From NCBI GenBank assembly GCA_903912405.1, contig CAIWHF010000238.1, positions 1 through 18,745 on the forward strand: DNA of 18,745 nucleotides, given 5' to 3'. Position 1 is the first letter of the stretch, and each line of letters begins with the position of its first letter. Source of the stretch: an uncultured Bacteroidota bacterium. GTDB taxonomy: Bacteria; Bacteroidota; Bacteroidia; Chitinophagales; Chitinophagaceae. Position numbers and translations under genes: made by a program. Positions 5,740-13,023 of the stretch are shown piece after piece. A model generated the notes under the pieces. The model made no database searches. It saw only the letters and a list, made by a program, of their open reading frames with translations, and had not been told where the DNA came from.

Positions 5740-7749
5740 TTAATGTAAGCCAGTTTTTTTACTCGTTTCTAATAGGGTCTTGAAGGTGCTTCTTTCTTTT
5801 AATAAGCCATTTTTAAGTGCTTGTTTTTTATCCCAGATAGCCCTGTCTTTCTTACGACGAGCAGAATCGATAAGGTAGGTATAAGAACTAATTAATTTTG
5901 CATTAAACATATTGGCTTCTATTCCTTTTCTGTTGGATGCGATGGTGTCTTTTAAATATTGTTCAATCATTAAGCTCGCTATTGGACCAGCCCATGTTGC
6001 TCCAAATCCTGCATTTTCTACAATAACTGCAATAGCAATTTTAGGATGTACGCGTGGCGCAAAAGCAACAAACATAGAGTGATTTTTCATCTTCATGGCT
6101 ACTCCATTCACTAAGGCTTTATTTTCTACCGTACCCGTCTTAGCACAAATTTCTAGTCCCGGTATACGCGCTATCATACCCGTACCCTTATCTACCACAT
6201 CCATCATACCATAGGCTACGGTAGAGAAGGTAGAATCGCTGATATGGGTAACTTGATGTTTTTCTAAATAGGGTTTTAATTTATCTACGCGTTGTTTATT
6301 GCCTATGGCTTTCACAAAGTGTGGCGTATAATAAAATCCGTGATTGGCAACAATGCACATGGCATTAGCTAATTGAAGCGGAGTAAGGGCTACCTCACCT
6401 TGACCCATGCCCAAAAATACATTGGTACACGAGTTCCAGGAGCCATTATACATAGCATTATAATCTTTAGTATCAAACAAGGTACCACTTCCTTCATAAG
6501 GGATATCTATACCCGTAGCATGACCCAAGCCAAAAGAGCTCATATATTCATACCATTTGTGCAAGCCTACTTTTACATCACCCCATTTGCGGGCATCTAC
6601 CGATAAGCGGTATAAATGACAGAAGTAAGCATTACAAGAATTGGCTAAAGCTAATCGAAGATTAGCGGCATGGCCTGCGCCTTCGTGCGTACAACCAATT
6701 TTGCGACCACAAGCAAAATAGCCACCACTACAAGGATAGCCAAAACTAGGCGTAATTACACCCATATCTAAGGCCACCAATGCCGTAAGAGGCTTCATGG
6801 TAGATCCCGGATTATAAGATGCTTTAATAGCCCTATTAAACATGGGCAAGGTGGCGTCTGATTGTAATTTGGTAAAATTTCGTGCTCTATTCGATCCTCT
6901 TAATAAATTAGGATCATACGTTGGACTACTAATCATGGCTAAAATGCCTCCTGTAGAAGGATCTATAGCCACTACACTACCCAATTTATTAGCCATTAAT
7001 TGCTCTCCATATTTTTGAAGCGCTGCATCTAAGTATAATTGCAACGATTTACCACCAACCGCAGGCGTATCTAATTCACCATTTTTATAGGGCCCTGTAG
7101 GTCTGTTAAATTTATCTCGTTCTATAAAATACACCCCTCTTTGTCCGCGTAATTCTTCTTCATAAAATTGCTCCAAACCGGTCATACCTAAATAATCGCC
7201 TTGATGATAACTGGAGTAACGATCTTTTTTTAACATCGCCGGCGATACTTCACCAATATACCCTAGCAAGGCGCCGCCTACCGAATCTGGATAGGTACGA
7301 ATAGAACGTTCTACCAATTCAAACCCATTAAATTGGTACATATTTTCTTGATAACGGGCGGTTTGTGCAGGCGTCAACTGTTCGAAAAATATGCCTTGAC
7401 GCATAGGGCCATTTTTAATGCGAATTTTCTTTAAAATAGTACAAAACTGATCTTTAGAAATTCGTAATGCATTGCAGAAGGTAGTAGTATCAAATTCTTT
7501 TTTGATATCATTGGGTGTAACCACCAAATCATAAACAACCTGATTGTAGAGCATTACATGCCCTTTCCGATCATAGATCACACCGCGCGGAGGAAATACT
7601 ATTTTACGGTAAATAGCAATATCATTAGCTAATAATTTGTATTTATCTTCAATTACTTGGATATAAAACAAACGCAATAAAATTAGTATTGCTGTTGCAA
7701 TAAAAATAATTCTAACTACAAAAGGCCTTGAACTCGCCACATACGACAT
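5740..7749 (-). CDS. mrdA: Penicillin-binding protein 2 (peptidoglycan D,D-transpeptidase)
   Basis: Class B PBP that cross-links glycan strands made by RodA. It has a membrane anchor at about residues 11-32, a PBP dimer/pedestal domain (about 50-220) and a transpeptidase domain to about 600. The active-site motifs are S316-T-M-K319 after YNPG, S371-C-N373, and K537-T-G-T540. At 669 residues with a basic C-terminal tail it is full length. A Cys/His cluster (C340, C347, C353, H355, H360) lies between the first two motifs, with C372 inside SxN; the spacing fits the zinc site described in some PBP2 proteins. It is first in a three-gene operon, and an exact -7 box lies at 7771-7778. No mreB, mreC or mreD precedes it, unlike in many relatives. 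Confidence 0.97.
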   Translation of the reverse strand: MSYVASSRPFVVRIIFIATAILILLRLFYIQVIEDKYKLLANDIAIYRKIVFPPRGVIYDRKGHVMLYNQVVYDLVVTPNDIKKEFDTTTFCNALRISKDQFCTILKKIRIKNGPMRQGIFFEQLTPAQTARYQENMYQFNGFELVERSIRTYPDSVGGALLGYIGEVSPAMLKKDRYSSYHQGDYLGMTGLEQFYEEELRGQRGVYFIERDKFNRPTGPYKNGELDTPAVGGKSLQLYLDAALQKYGEQLMANKLGSVVAIDPSTGGILAMISSPTYDPNLLRGSNRARNFTKLQSDATLPMFNRAIKASYNPGSTMKPLTALVALDMGVITPSFGYPCSGGYFACGRKIGCTHEGAGHAANLRLALANSCNAYFCHLYRLSVDARKWGDVKVGLHKWYEYMSSFGLGHATGIDIPYEGSGTLFDTKDYNAMYNGSWNSCTNVFLGMGQGEVALTPLQLANAMCIVANHGFYYTPHFVKAIGNKQRVDKLKPYLEKHQVTHISDSTFSTVAYGMMDVVDKGTGMIARIPGLEICAKTGTVENKALVNGVAMKMKNHSMFVAFAPRVHPKIAIAVIVENAGFGATWAGPIASLMIEQYLKDTIASNRKGIEANMFNAKLISSYTYLIDSARRKKDRAIWDKKQALKNGLLKERSTFKTLLETSKKTGLH

Positions 7750-7770
7750 AAATGCACTAAGATTGAGCTA

Positions 7771-7778
7771 CAAACCTA
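7771..7778 (-). promoter_or_regulatory. Putative -7 box of the mrdA-rodA operon promoter
   Basis: Minus-strand bases read TAGGTTTG, an exact TAnnTTTG match about 21 bases before the mrdA ATG. No convincing -33 TTTG lies at the right distance, so the site could be weak or chance. Confidence 0.4.
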
Positions 7779-7872
7779 CTTCAAATTCTAGTATTTTTTT
7801 AGAGAAAAAAGCAAAAGAAAGGCAATGTTGAAAACTAATTCTTAAATGTTCTAAAAAAATAGTTCAAAAAAT

Positions 7873-7903
7873 TTTGCTTATTAATAATGCAAGCTTAACT
7901 TTG
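7873..7903 (+). promoter_or_regulatory. Full-consensus Bacteroidota promoter of tRNA-Gln
   Basis: TTTG at 7873-7876, a 19-base spacer, then TAACTTTG at 7896-7903: both boxes of the Bacteroidota housekeeping promoter with ideal spacing. Transcription should start around 7908-7911, roughly ten bases before the mature tRNA. This is the best promoter in the window. Confidence 0.8.
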
Positions 7904-7918
7904 CAATCCCATCGGGAT

Positions 7919-7989
7919 AGTTCAATGGTGTAATGGTAGCACAACAGTTTTTGGTTCTGTTTGTCTAGGTTCGAATCCTGGTTGAACTA
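7919..7989 (+). tRNA. tRNA-Gln (anticodon TTG)
   Basis: The cloverleaf folds by eye. The acceptor stem is AGTTCAA (7919-7925) with TTGAACT (7982-7988), seven perfect pairs, then discriminator A at 7989. The D arm is GTG/CAC around TAATGGTAG. The anticodon stem is 7944-7948 with 7956-7960 (one T-T pair next to the loop), with anticodon TTG at 7951-7953 preceded by T and followed by G. The T arm is CTAGG, loop TTCGAAT, CCTGG (7965-7981). CCA is not encoded. It stands alone between the mrdA operon (divergent) and the respiratory operon (convergent). Confidence 0.95.
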
Positions 7990-7990
7990 C

Positions 7991-8028
7991 AATAAAAAAG
8001 CTTCACTTTAAAGTGAAGCTTTTTTATT
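7991..8028. terminator. 38-base perfect palindrome, bidirectional terminator
   Basis: The two 19-base halves (7991-8009 and 8010-8028) are exact reverse complements. The GC-containing core GCTTCACTTT/AAAGTGAAGC is flanked by A and T runs. It starts one base after the mature tRNA end and stops two bases before the last gene of the convergent respiratory operon, so it can end both transcripts. Confidence 0.9.
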
Positions 8029-8030
8029 TG

Positions 8031-8240
8031 CTATAGCTCTTTTCTATACCGTTTCCACCAAAAATAGCCTATCGTGCCTATAATCGTCAAAGGTAAAAAG
8101 GCTAAATATACAATTCCTAAATTTAAACCCGTAGCCACTTCGTCTCCCATATCAGCGGCTGTTTTGGTGCATATGCTGCATTGCGCATAGCTAAAACAAC
8201 TTAGAAATAAAGTAACTATAAAGGATACCAATCGCTTCAT
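8031..8240 (-). CDS. Small secreted/membrane CxxC protein of the cytochrome oxidase cluster
   Basis: A 69-residue protein without an assigned function. It starts with a signal peptide (MKRLVSFIVTLFLSCFSYA, likely cut after residue 19). A C21-S-I-C24 pair follows at once at the mature N-terminus, then a short polar stretch (TKTAADMGDEVATGLN), one membrane helix at about 41-61 ending in YFWW, and a basic tail KRYRKEL. The expected topology is CxxC in the periplasm next to the membrane, C-terminus in the cytoplasm. It is the last gene after DUF420 and SCO1 in the operon, four bases behind DUF420, which suggests a part in oxidase assembly, copper handling or thiol redox; that is inference. Similar short CxxC proteins are familiar near oxidase genes in Bacteroidota. 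Confidence 0.85.
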   Translation of the reverse strand: MKRLVSFIVTLFLSCFSYAQCSICTKTAADMGDEVATGLNLGIVYLAFLPLTIIGTIGYFWWKRYRKEL

Positions 8241-8244
8241 AAGA

Positions 8245-8784
8245 TTACATATAATAAGGTGAAATCATAAAGTAAACTACAACACCCGTAATACTCACAT
8301 ACAACCATAATGGGAAAGTAACGCGGGCCAATTTCTTGTGCTGTGCTACTTCCGAAAGCAAACCTCTATAGGCCGTAAATAAAATAAACGGTAGAATGAT
8401 TGCTGCTAAAAAGATATGCGTTATCAATATAATAAAGTAAATGGTGCGTATCATGCCTTCGCCACCAAACTTGGTATCTCCGGTAAATAAATGATGGGCA
8501 ATATACGATACTAAAAATAGTGCTGATAAGAGCATAGCGCTAAGCATGTAGCTTCTGTGTTTGGCAATATTTTTTTGTTTGATAGCCATTAGAGCCATTA
8601 CCAATAGCACACTTACTAAACTATTTAAAACAGCATTTATTTTAGCAAACACATGCTTATCAAAACCTAAGTCGATAGCTATCGTGAACCTAGATAAAAA
8701 AACTACGGCTGAAAATACAATTACAGAGAAAATGCCTATTAGTAAATAAGCTTTTTTGTCATTTTTTTGAATAGTTAAATTCAT
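8245..8784 (-). CDS. DUF420 family membrane protein (CtaM/YozB-like)
   Basis: A 179-residue integral membrane protein with five predicted helices (about 13-33, 50-68, 79-97, 109-137, 152-175). Family markers are FDKHVFAKINAVLNS (39-53), KHRSYMLSAM (75-84), SYIAHHLFTGDTKFGG (93-108) and HIFLAAIILPFILFT. The conserved histidines near helix ends (in AHHLF and THIFLA) are typical of DUF420. The Firmicutes relative CtaM is needed for a functional haem-copper oxidase, so a maturation role for the oxidase is likely here too. It sits six bases after the SCO1 gene and four before the small CxxC protein. Confidence 0.88.
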   Translation of the reverse strand: MNLTIQKNDKKAYLLIGIFSVIVFSAVVFLSRFTIAIDLGFDKHVFAKINAVLNSLVSVLLVMALMAIKQKNIAKHRSYMLSAMLLSALFLVSYIAHHLFTGDTKFGGEGMIRTIYFIILITHIFLAAIILPFILFTAYRGLLSEVAQHKKLARVTFPLWLYVSITGVVVYFMISPYYM

Positions 8785-8790
8785 ATATTT

Positions 8791-9498
8791 CTATTTTATT
8801 TGTAAACTATGTTTTCTTTTTTTCTCCATGCCAATTAGCACCACATCATCTGCACATCTTTTTAAATCAAAAGGATCATTAGCCTTGTAATACCCACGAA
8901 TTACGCGTTGCTCGTCGAGCACAACTAATTGATCGCTGTGCACCAAATCTTCTACTCCTCCATCGCCATTACCTATTTGCATTTGTAAAGCATCTTTGGC
9001 ATAATTATAAATAGCTTGCTTGTCGCCTGTGAGCATCCACCAACGATCGTGGTTTACATGAAAGCGCTCTGCATAGGCACGCATAGCAGCAACAGAATCT
9101 CTAGCCGGATCAACAGTTATGCTTATTAATTGCACAAGTGTGTCATTCTTTTTAAAGGCCTTTTGTAAAACACCCATATTTTTGGTTATAGCCGGACAAA
9201 CACTGCTACAATTGGTAAAAAGAAATTGAATAACCAGCACTTTGTTTTTTAAGTCCTTATTGAGCTGTACTACTTTGCCTAACTGATTGGTAAGGGTAAT
9301 ATCAGGCACTTGATAAAAAATAGAATCTTGAAAGCGATGTCCGTCTCTAATAACGGTATCTAAGGCTATCAATCGATAGTGCATGGGTAAGGATAATTTA
9401 TCCTTCCCTTTTAAGATGGCAATCAAATAAAAAGAAAGCGGCAGCAAAAAAGCTACCGCAAATCCTAATATGTATTTTTTTGATCGATTTGATTTCAT
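8791..9498 (-). CDS. SCO1/SenC copper chaperone for cytochrome c oxidase
   Basis: A thioredoxin-fold, membrane-anchored periplasmic protein that delivers or reduces copper for the CuA centre of oxidase subunit II. It has an N-terminal anchor at about residues 10-29. The copper-binding C97-xxx-C101 lies in FLFTNCSSVCPAI, and the third ligand H187 is in DLVHSDQLVVLDE. The SITVDPARDS strand-turn (126-135) is also characteristic. Length (235) is normal. Position inside a run of oxidase genes strongly supports the assignment. A 44-base gap separates it from the subunit IV gene upstream; a weak AT-rich hairpin is seen there but no promoter box. Confidence 0.95.
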   Translation of the reverse strand: MKSNRSKKYILGFAVAFLLPLSFYLIAILKGKDKLSLPMHYRLIALDTVIRDGHRFQDSIFYQVPDITLTNQLGKVVQLNKDLKNKVLVIQFLFTNCSSVCPAITKNMGVLQKAFKKNDTLVQLISITVDPARDSVAAMRAYAERFHVNHDRWWMLTGDKQAIYNYAKDALQMQIGNGDGGVEDLVHSDQLVVLDEQRVIRGYYKANDPFDLKRCADDVVLIGMEKKRKHSLQIK

Positions 9499-9542
9499 AA
9501 GATGATAACAATCGAATAATTGTTTTGTTTAGCTACTATTGC

Positions 9543-9956
9543 TTAGAATTTGGTATTCATTTCTAACCAAAATCCTCCATCGTACAAGAAGGCAATGATA
9601 AACCAAATAAATAGCGTTAATGGAATCAATACCGTGATTAGGAAACTTTTCTTTTCGTCACCTAAGTGCATAAATACACGAACGATGTAAGCTGCTTTGT
9701 AAATGGTCAACAATAAAAAGAATACATTTACTAAGCCTTTTGGCATACCAGCTCCGGTACCATACAAACCTAATGCAACTTCAATAATTGTTACAATGGC
9801 TAAAATACCTGTTACTTTCCAAATTTTGCTTACTTGTTTTTTACTATCTGCAGATTGAATATCGGTGTGGTGGTTCATCAATCCAGAATATAATTTAGAT
9901 TGATCTCCTTCGTATAAAACTTGTGTATCGTTGTCGTTATGATGATGTGCGCTCAT
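9543..9956 (-). CDS. Cytochrome c oxidase subunit IV-type protein
   Basis: A 137-residue membrane protein of the prokaryotic oxidase subunit IV (CyoD/CtaF/COX4_pro) kind. The N-terminal 40 residues are polar and His-rich (MSAHHHNDNDTQ), followed by three helices at about 47-66, 73-95 and 105-128. The loop YIVRVFMHLGDEKKSF between helices two and three is characteristic of the family, which stabilises the CuB region in the quinol-oxidase homologue. It lies 30 bases after a COX3 gene in the same operon. The assignment rests on topology, the loop motif and context. Confidence 0.88.
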   Translation of the reverse strand: MSAHHHNDNDTQVLYEGDQSKLYSGLMNHHTDIQSADSKKQVSKIWKVTGILAIVTIIEVALGLYGTGAGMPKGLVNVFFLLLTIYKAAYIVRVFMHLGDEKKSFLITVLIPLTLFIWFIIAFLYDGGFWLEMNTKF

Positions 9957-9986
9957 AAAAATTAAATTTATAAATAAGTTGAAAAA

Positions 9987-10721
9987 TTATAATAAGTAGA
10001 AACAAGTAAATACAAATACCCAAACTAAATCTACAAAGTGCCAGTACAAGCCTACTTTTTCTACCATTTCATAATGGCCTCTTAGTTCGTATTTACCGTT
10101 AACAGTATTCAATAAAATCATTACATTAAAGATCACTCCACTAAATACGTGGAAACCATGGAAACCTGTAATGGTAAAGAAATAATTATAAAAATCGTGC
10201 GTAGCCTGTAAACCATGCTGAGCAATTACGGCTTTATCGGCAGTGAAAAAATGCTCAAAAGAACTTAAAGCTGTAGCTGGATTGGTAAAAGAACCCCACC
10301 AAGCACCTTGATGATTTAAGTGCGTCCACTCCCAAGCCTGACAAGCCAAGAAAGCGATACCACCAATAATAGTCCAAAGCATCCATTTGATAACGCCTTT
10401 ACGGTCGTTATAATGACCAGCATGCACTGCTAATACCATGGTAACCGAACTTAAAATCAATATAAAAGTCATTAAACTCACAAATAACAAAGGTGCATTT
10501 GCTTCGCCTAAAAACGGGAACGAGTGGAATACTTTGTTAGGATCTGGCCATACTGCACTGAAAAAACGAGTAGTACCATAAGAAATAAGGAAGGCTCCGA
10601 ATGTAAAGGCATCTGATAATAGGAAAAACCACATCATCATTTTACCATAACTTACATTAAAAGGTGAATGACCACCATTCCATGATTTTACATCTTGAGT
10701 TGTAGCTGTTGCTTGCGACAT
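9987..10721 (-). CDS. Haem-copper oxidase subunit III (COX3 family), longer copy
   Basis: A 244-residue, five-helix member of the COX3 family (helices about 27-50, 74-98, 110-126, 172-200 and 222-243). Markers are the first-helix segment KMMMWFFLLSDAFTFG, the conserved FYNYFFTITGFHGFHVFSG (172-190) and the end motif YWHFVDLVWVFVFTCFYLL. It lacks the two extra N-terminal helices of the mitochondrial type, as usual for caa3/bo3-type subunits. Between helices three and four is a soluble loop of about 45 residues. It is the second of two COX3-family genes here, 54 bases after the first, so the oxidase probably has two subunit III-like proteins. Confidence 0.95.
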   Translation of the reverse strand: MSQATATTQDVKSWNGGHSPFNVSYGKMMMWFFLLSDAFTFGAFLISYGTTRFFSAVWPDPNKVFHSFPFLGEANAPLLFVSLMTFILILSSVTMVLAVHAGHYNDRKGVIKWMLWTIIGGIAFLACQAWEWTHLNHQGAWWGSFTNPATALSSFEHFFTADKAVIAQHGLQATHDFYNYFFTITGFHGFHVFSGVIFNVMILLNTVNGKYELRGHYEMVEKVGLYWHFVDLVWVFVFTCFYLL

Positions 10722-10775
10722 AAGTAGTGTGTTTCTGTTTGTGTTTATATTTTGTGTGCGAATTTCGTATTTATT

Positions 10776-11339
10776 TTATTGATTTAAAAGAAAAAAGGAA
10801 AATAAATATATCCACAATAAATCTACGAAGTGCCAATAGCTCGCTATAACTTCTAGGCCAGTAGCATTTTTATTGTTTAAGCCTTTTATTTTATTTCTAA
10901 TAAAAACAATAAACAAAGCTACAATTCCTCCCAAAATATGCAAGAGATGTAAGCCCGCAATGATAAATAAGAAGCTTTCACTCGGATTGCCATCTACTCT
11001 AATATCTTGTGCATATAAGGCTTTGAAGCCCATGTATTGCAAAATGCCGAAAGCAATTCCTAATAACAAAGTGACTAAAATCATATTTTGAGAACGTGCC
11101 ACCATGCCCTTTTTAAAGGAACGCAGCGCCAAAATCATGGTAAGGCTACTCGCTACTATACAAAAAGTAGAATAGGTAAATAAAGATGGTAAGGCATAAT
11201 AAACCCAATTGCCTTGCGCATGGCGCACGATATAGGCAGAGGTCAATCCGGCAAACATCATGGAGATGCTGCCAATAGCCACCCACATAGCAAATTTATG
11301 CGGATGGATTTTCTTGTTTGGTGTCATTGGATTTTCCAT
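10776..11339 (-). CDS. Haem-copper oxidase subunit III (COX3 family), shorter copy
   Basis: A 187-residue, five-helix COX3-family protein (helices about 15-37, 50-70, 84-107, 120-145 and 165-186). The family core is seen in the first helix (KFAMWVAIGSISMMFAGLTSAYIV), in LHLLHILGGIVALF (131-144), and in the terminal YWHFVDLLWIYLFSFFLL. It differs from the next gene in sequence and lacks that gene's long loop, so the pair is not a recent duplication. The ATG shares one base with the cyoE stop codon (TAATG arrangement), which indicates coupled translation. A second in-frame ATG four codons later (M5) is an alternative start. Confidence 0.93.
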   Translation of the reverse strand: MENPMTPNKKIHPHKFAMWVAIGSISMMFAGLTSAYIVRHAQGNWVYYALPSLFTYSTFCIVASSLTMILALRSFKKGMVARSQNMILVTLLLGIAFGILQYMGFKALYAQDIRVDGNPSESFLFIIAGLHLLHILGGIVALFIVFIRNKIKGLNNKNATGLEVIASYWHFVDLLWIYLFSFFLLNQ

Positions 11340-12244
11340 TATATAAGTATAGTTTTATCTAGTAAATAAGCAATAAATACGATAGGCAAGTAAAAGAAGG
11401 AGGCAAACATCACTCTTCTTGCCGACTTTTCATCATTCTTTTGATAAAATAAATAAGAGGTATAAAAATAAATTACGCCCATAAGAATAGCAACAGACAT
11501 GCCTATTACGCCCGTCATATGTATGCGCGGCAACATGCTTATAGGAATCAAAACCAATGAATACAACATGCATTGTAAGCCAGTAAAATTGGTTTTACCA
11601 GCACTTGATGGCAATAGTTTTATGCCCGCTTTGGCATAGTCGTCATATGCTACCCATGCAATAGCCCAAAAATGGGGAAACTGCCAAAAAAATTGCACAG
11701 CAAATAAAATCCATCCGCCAGCACCTGCACCTTCCAATCCGATACGGTTGGTGCCGGCTACCCAACCCAATAATGGCGGCATAGCACCGGGTATAGCGCC
11801 CACCAATACCGCTATTGGACTCACTTTTTTCAAAGGGGTATACGCAAAAGCATATAGTAATAAGGAAACGATACTTAAAACGCCCGTTAATACATTAAAA
11901 TTAATAGCTAATAAGGTAGCTCCTGCAACTGCCGTTAATATAGCAAATAACCAGGCTTCGGCCTGCTGCATGCGAGCATCTGGCAAAGGTCTTAGCATCG
12001 TGCGTTTCATTAAACGGTCGCTATCTTTTTCTAAAATCTGATTGATAGTGTTGGCCGCACCGGTAACTAGCATGCCCCCTGCAAATAATAATACTACTTT
12101 GCTAAATTCGAAATGAATACCAGGCACCAATAAATAGGCTATTACGGAGGAAAACACCACTAAGAAACTCAAATTGGGTTTTAGTAGCTGACCGTAATCT
12201 TTTATTTTACTATTTTTTATTGTTGTATCGTTGGAGGAGACCAT
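11339..12244 (-). CDS. cyoE: Protohaem IX farnesyltransferase (haem O synthase)
   Basis: Integral membrane prenyltransferase that adds a farnesyl group to haem B, giving haem O for (or on the way to haem A in) the terminal oxidase; also called CtaB or COX10. The first prenyl-binding motif is at residues 65-86 (N68, E72, D74, D76, then MKRT and LRP), with Glu in place of the usual first Asp. The second is YDDYAKAGIKLLP in the fourth/fifth helix loop. About eight or nine helices and 301 residues fit the family. It heads the oxidase accessory operon; the oxidase subunit I and II genes are not beside it. An exact -7 box lies at 12280-12287. Confidence 0.96.
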   Translation of the reverse strand: MVSSNDTTIKNSKIKDYGQLLKPNLSFLVVFSSVIAYLLVPGIHFEFSKVVLLFAGGMLVTGAANTINQILEKDSDRLMKRTMLRPLPDARMQQAEAWLFAILTAVAGATLLAINFNVLTGVLSIVSLLLYAFAYTPLKKVSPIAVLVGAIPGAMPPLLGWVAGTNRIGLEGAGAGGWILFAVQFFWQFPHFWAIAWVAYDDYAKAGIKLLPSSAGKTNFTGLQCMLYSLVLIPISMLPRIHMTGVIGMSVAILMGVIYFYTSYLFYQKNDEKSARRVMFASFFYLPIVFIAYLLDKTILI

Positions 12245-12279
12245 GTGTATTGGCTATATAAAATTATAAAATCAATGCA

Positions 12280-12287
12280 CAAATGTA
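12280..12287 (-). promoter_or_regulatory. Putative -7 box of the respiratory operon promoter
   Basis: Minus-strand bases read TACATTTG, an exact TAnnTTTG match 35 bases before the cyoE ATG, in the 85-base spacer after yggS. No clear -33 TTTG is seen. Confidence 0.42.
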
Positions 12288-12329
12288 GTGCTAAATTTGA
12301 ATACTTTTTGATGAACTATATCATCTTGT

Positions 12330-13010
12330 TTAACTAGGATACGTTCTGGCTCCAAAAAGCATACTACCTATCCTAATGTGCGTAGCGCCAACTGCTAAGG
12401 CAATCGTATAATCGCCGCTCATACCTATGGAGGCCATCGAAAATGCTGCATCTTCTTTGAAATAAAGGGCTTTCAAATGTTGTTTAAGTTGCATTACTTG
12501 TTCAAACTCTTTTTTTATCTGATGCTCGTCCGTAGTATGGGTAGCCATGCCCATCAACCCTAAGAATTGCACATGAGCATACTGCTCTTTCTGTGCGATG
12601 ATTGCCTCAATTTCTGCAGCATCCAATCCAAATTTTGTTTCCTCTTGGGCTATAAAATATTGAAGTAATACTGCTTGAACGCAATTTTTCTTTGCTGCTT
12701 CTTTATTAATTTCTTGCAATAAGCGCTCACTATCTACCCCATGAATAACAGTAGCAATACCTACAATTTGCTTTACTTTATTGCGTTGCAAATGGCCAAT
12801 AAAATGCCAGCAAATATCTTTAGGCAAGCTGGCTTGTTTACTTACAAATTCTTGTACATAATTTTCTCCAAAATCGCGCTGCCCTAAATTATATAAAGCT
12901 TGGATTGCGGCATTGGATTTTGTCTTAGAAACCGCAATGAGCTGCGCATGATGCGCTGCCGTTTCTTGATTTAATTTTTGCCAATTCGTTGCTTCAATAA
13001 GTGCTTCCAC
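12330..13010 (-). CDS. yggS: YggS/PLPBP family pyridoxal-phosphate homeostasis protein
   Basis: A 226-residue single-domain PLP-binding protein with the alanine-racemase-like barrel, thought to buffer and distribute PLP rather than catalyse a reaction. The PLP lysine is K29 in IAVSKTK. Other family markers are the FGENYVQEF stretch, WHFIGHLQRNKVK (about 69-81), GLMGMATHTTD (151-161) and the phosphate-binding SIGMSGDY, followed by VGATHIRIGSMLFGAR at the end. It begins 13 bases after the panB stop codon, so it is probably the last gene of the mqnA-HMGCL-panB-yggS run. No hairpin terminator is visible in the spacer after it. Confidence 0.95.
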   Translation of the reverse strand: MEALIEATNWQKLNQETAAHHAQLIAVSKTKSNAAIQALYNLGQRDFGENYVQEFVSKQASLPKDICWHFIGHLQRNKVKQIVGIATVIHGVDSERLLQEINKEAAKKNCVQAVLLQYFIAQEETKFGLDAAEIEAIIAQKEQYAHVQFLGLMGMATHTTDEHQIKKEFEQVMQLKQHLKALYFKEDAAFSMASIGMSGDYTIALAVGATHIRIGSMLFGARTYPS

Positions 13011-13023
13011 GTTTTTGTATTAT

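Noticed and set aside
7919..8028. tRNA-Gln plus palindrome as an integrated-element attachment site
   Set aside because: No integrase, direct repeat of the tRNA 3' end or foreign gene block lies on either side; the palindrome is explained as a terminator.
9507..9524. AACAAT/ATTGTT hairpin between the subunit IV and SCO1 genes
   Set aside because: Only six AT-rich pairs with a six-base loop and no proper T run; too weak to call a terminator or attenuator.
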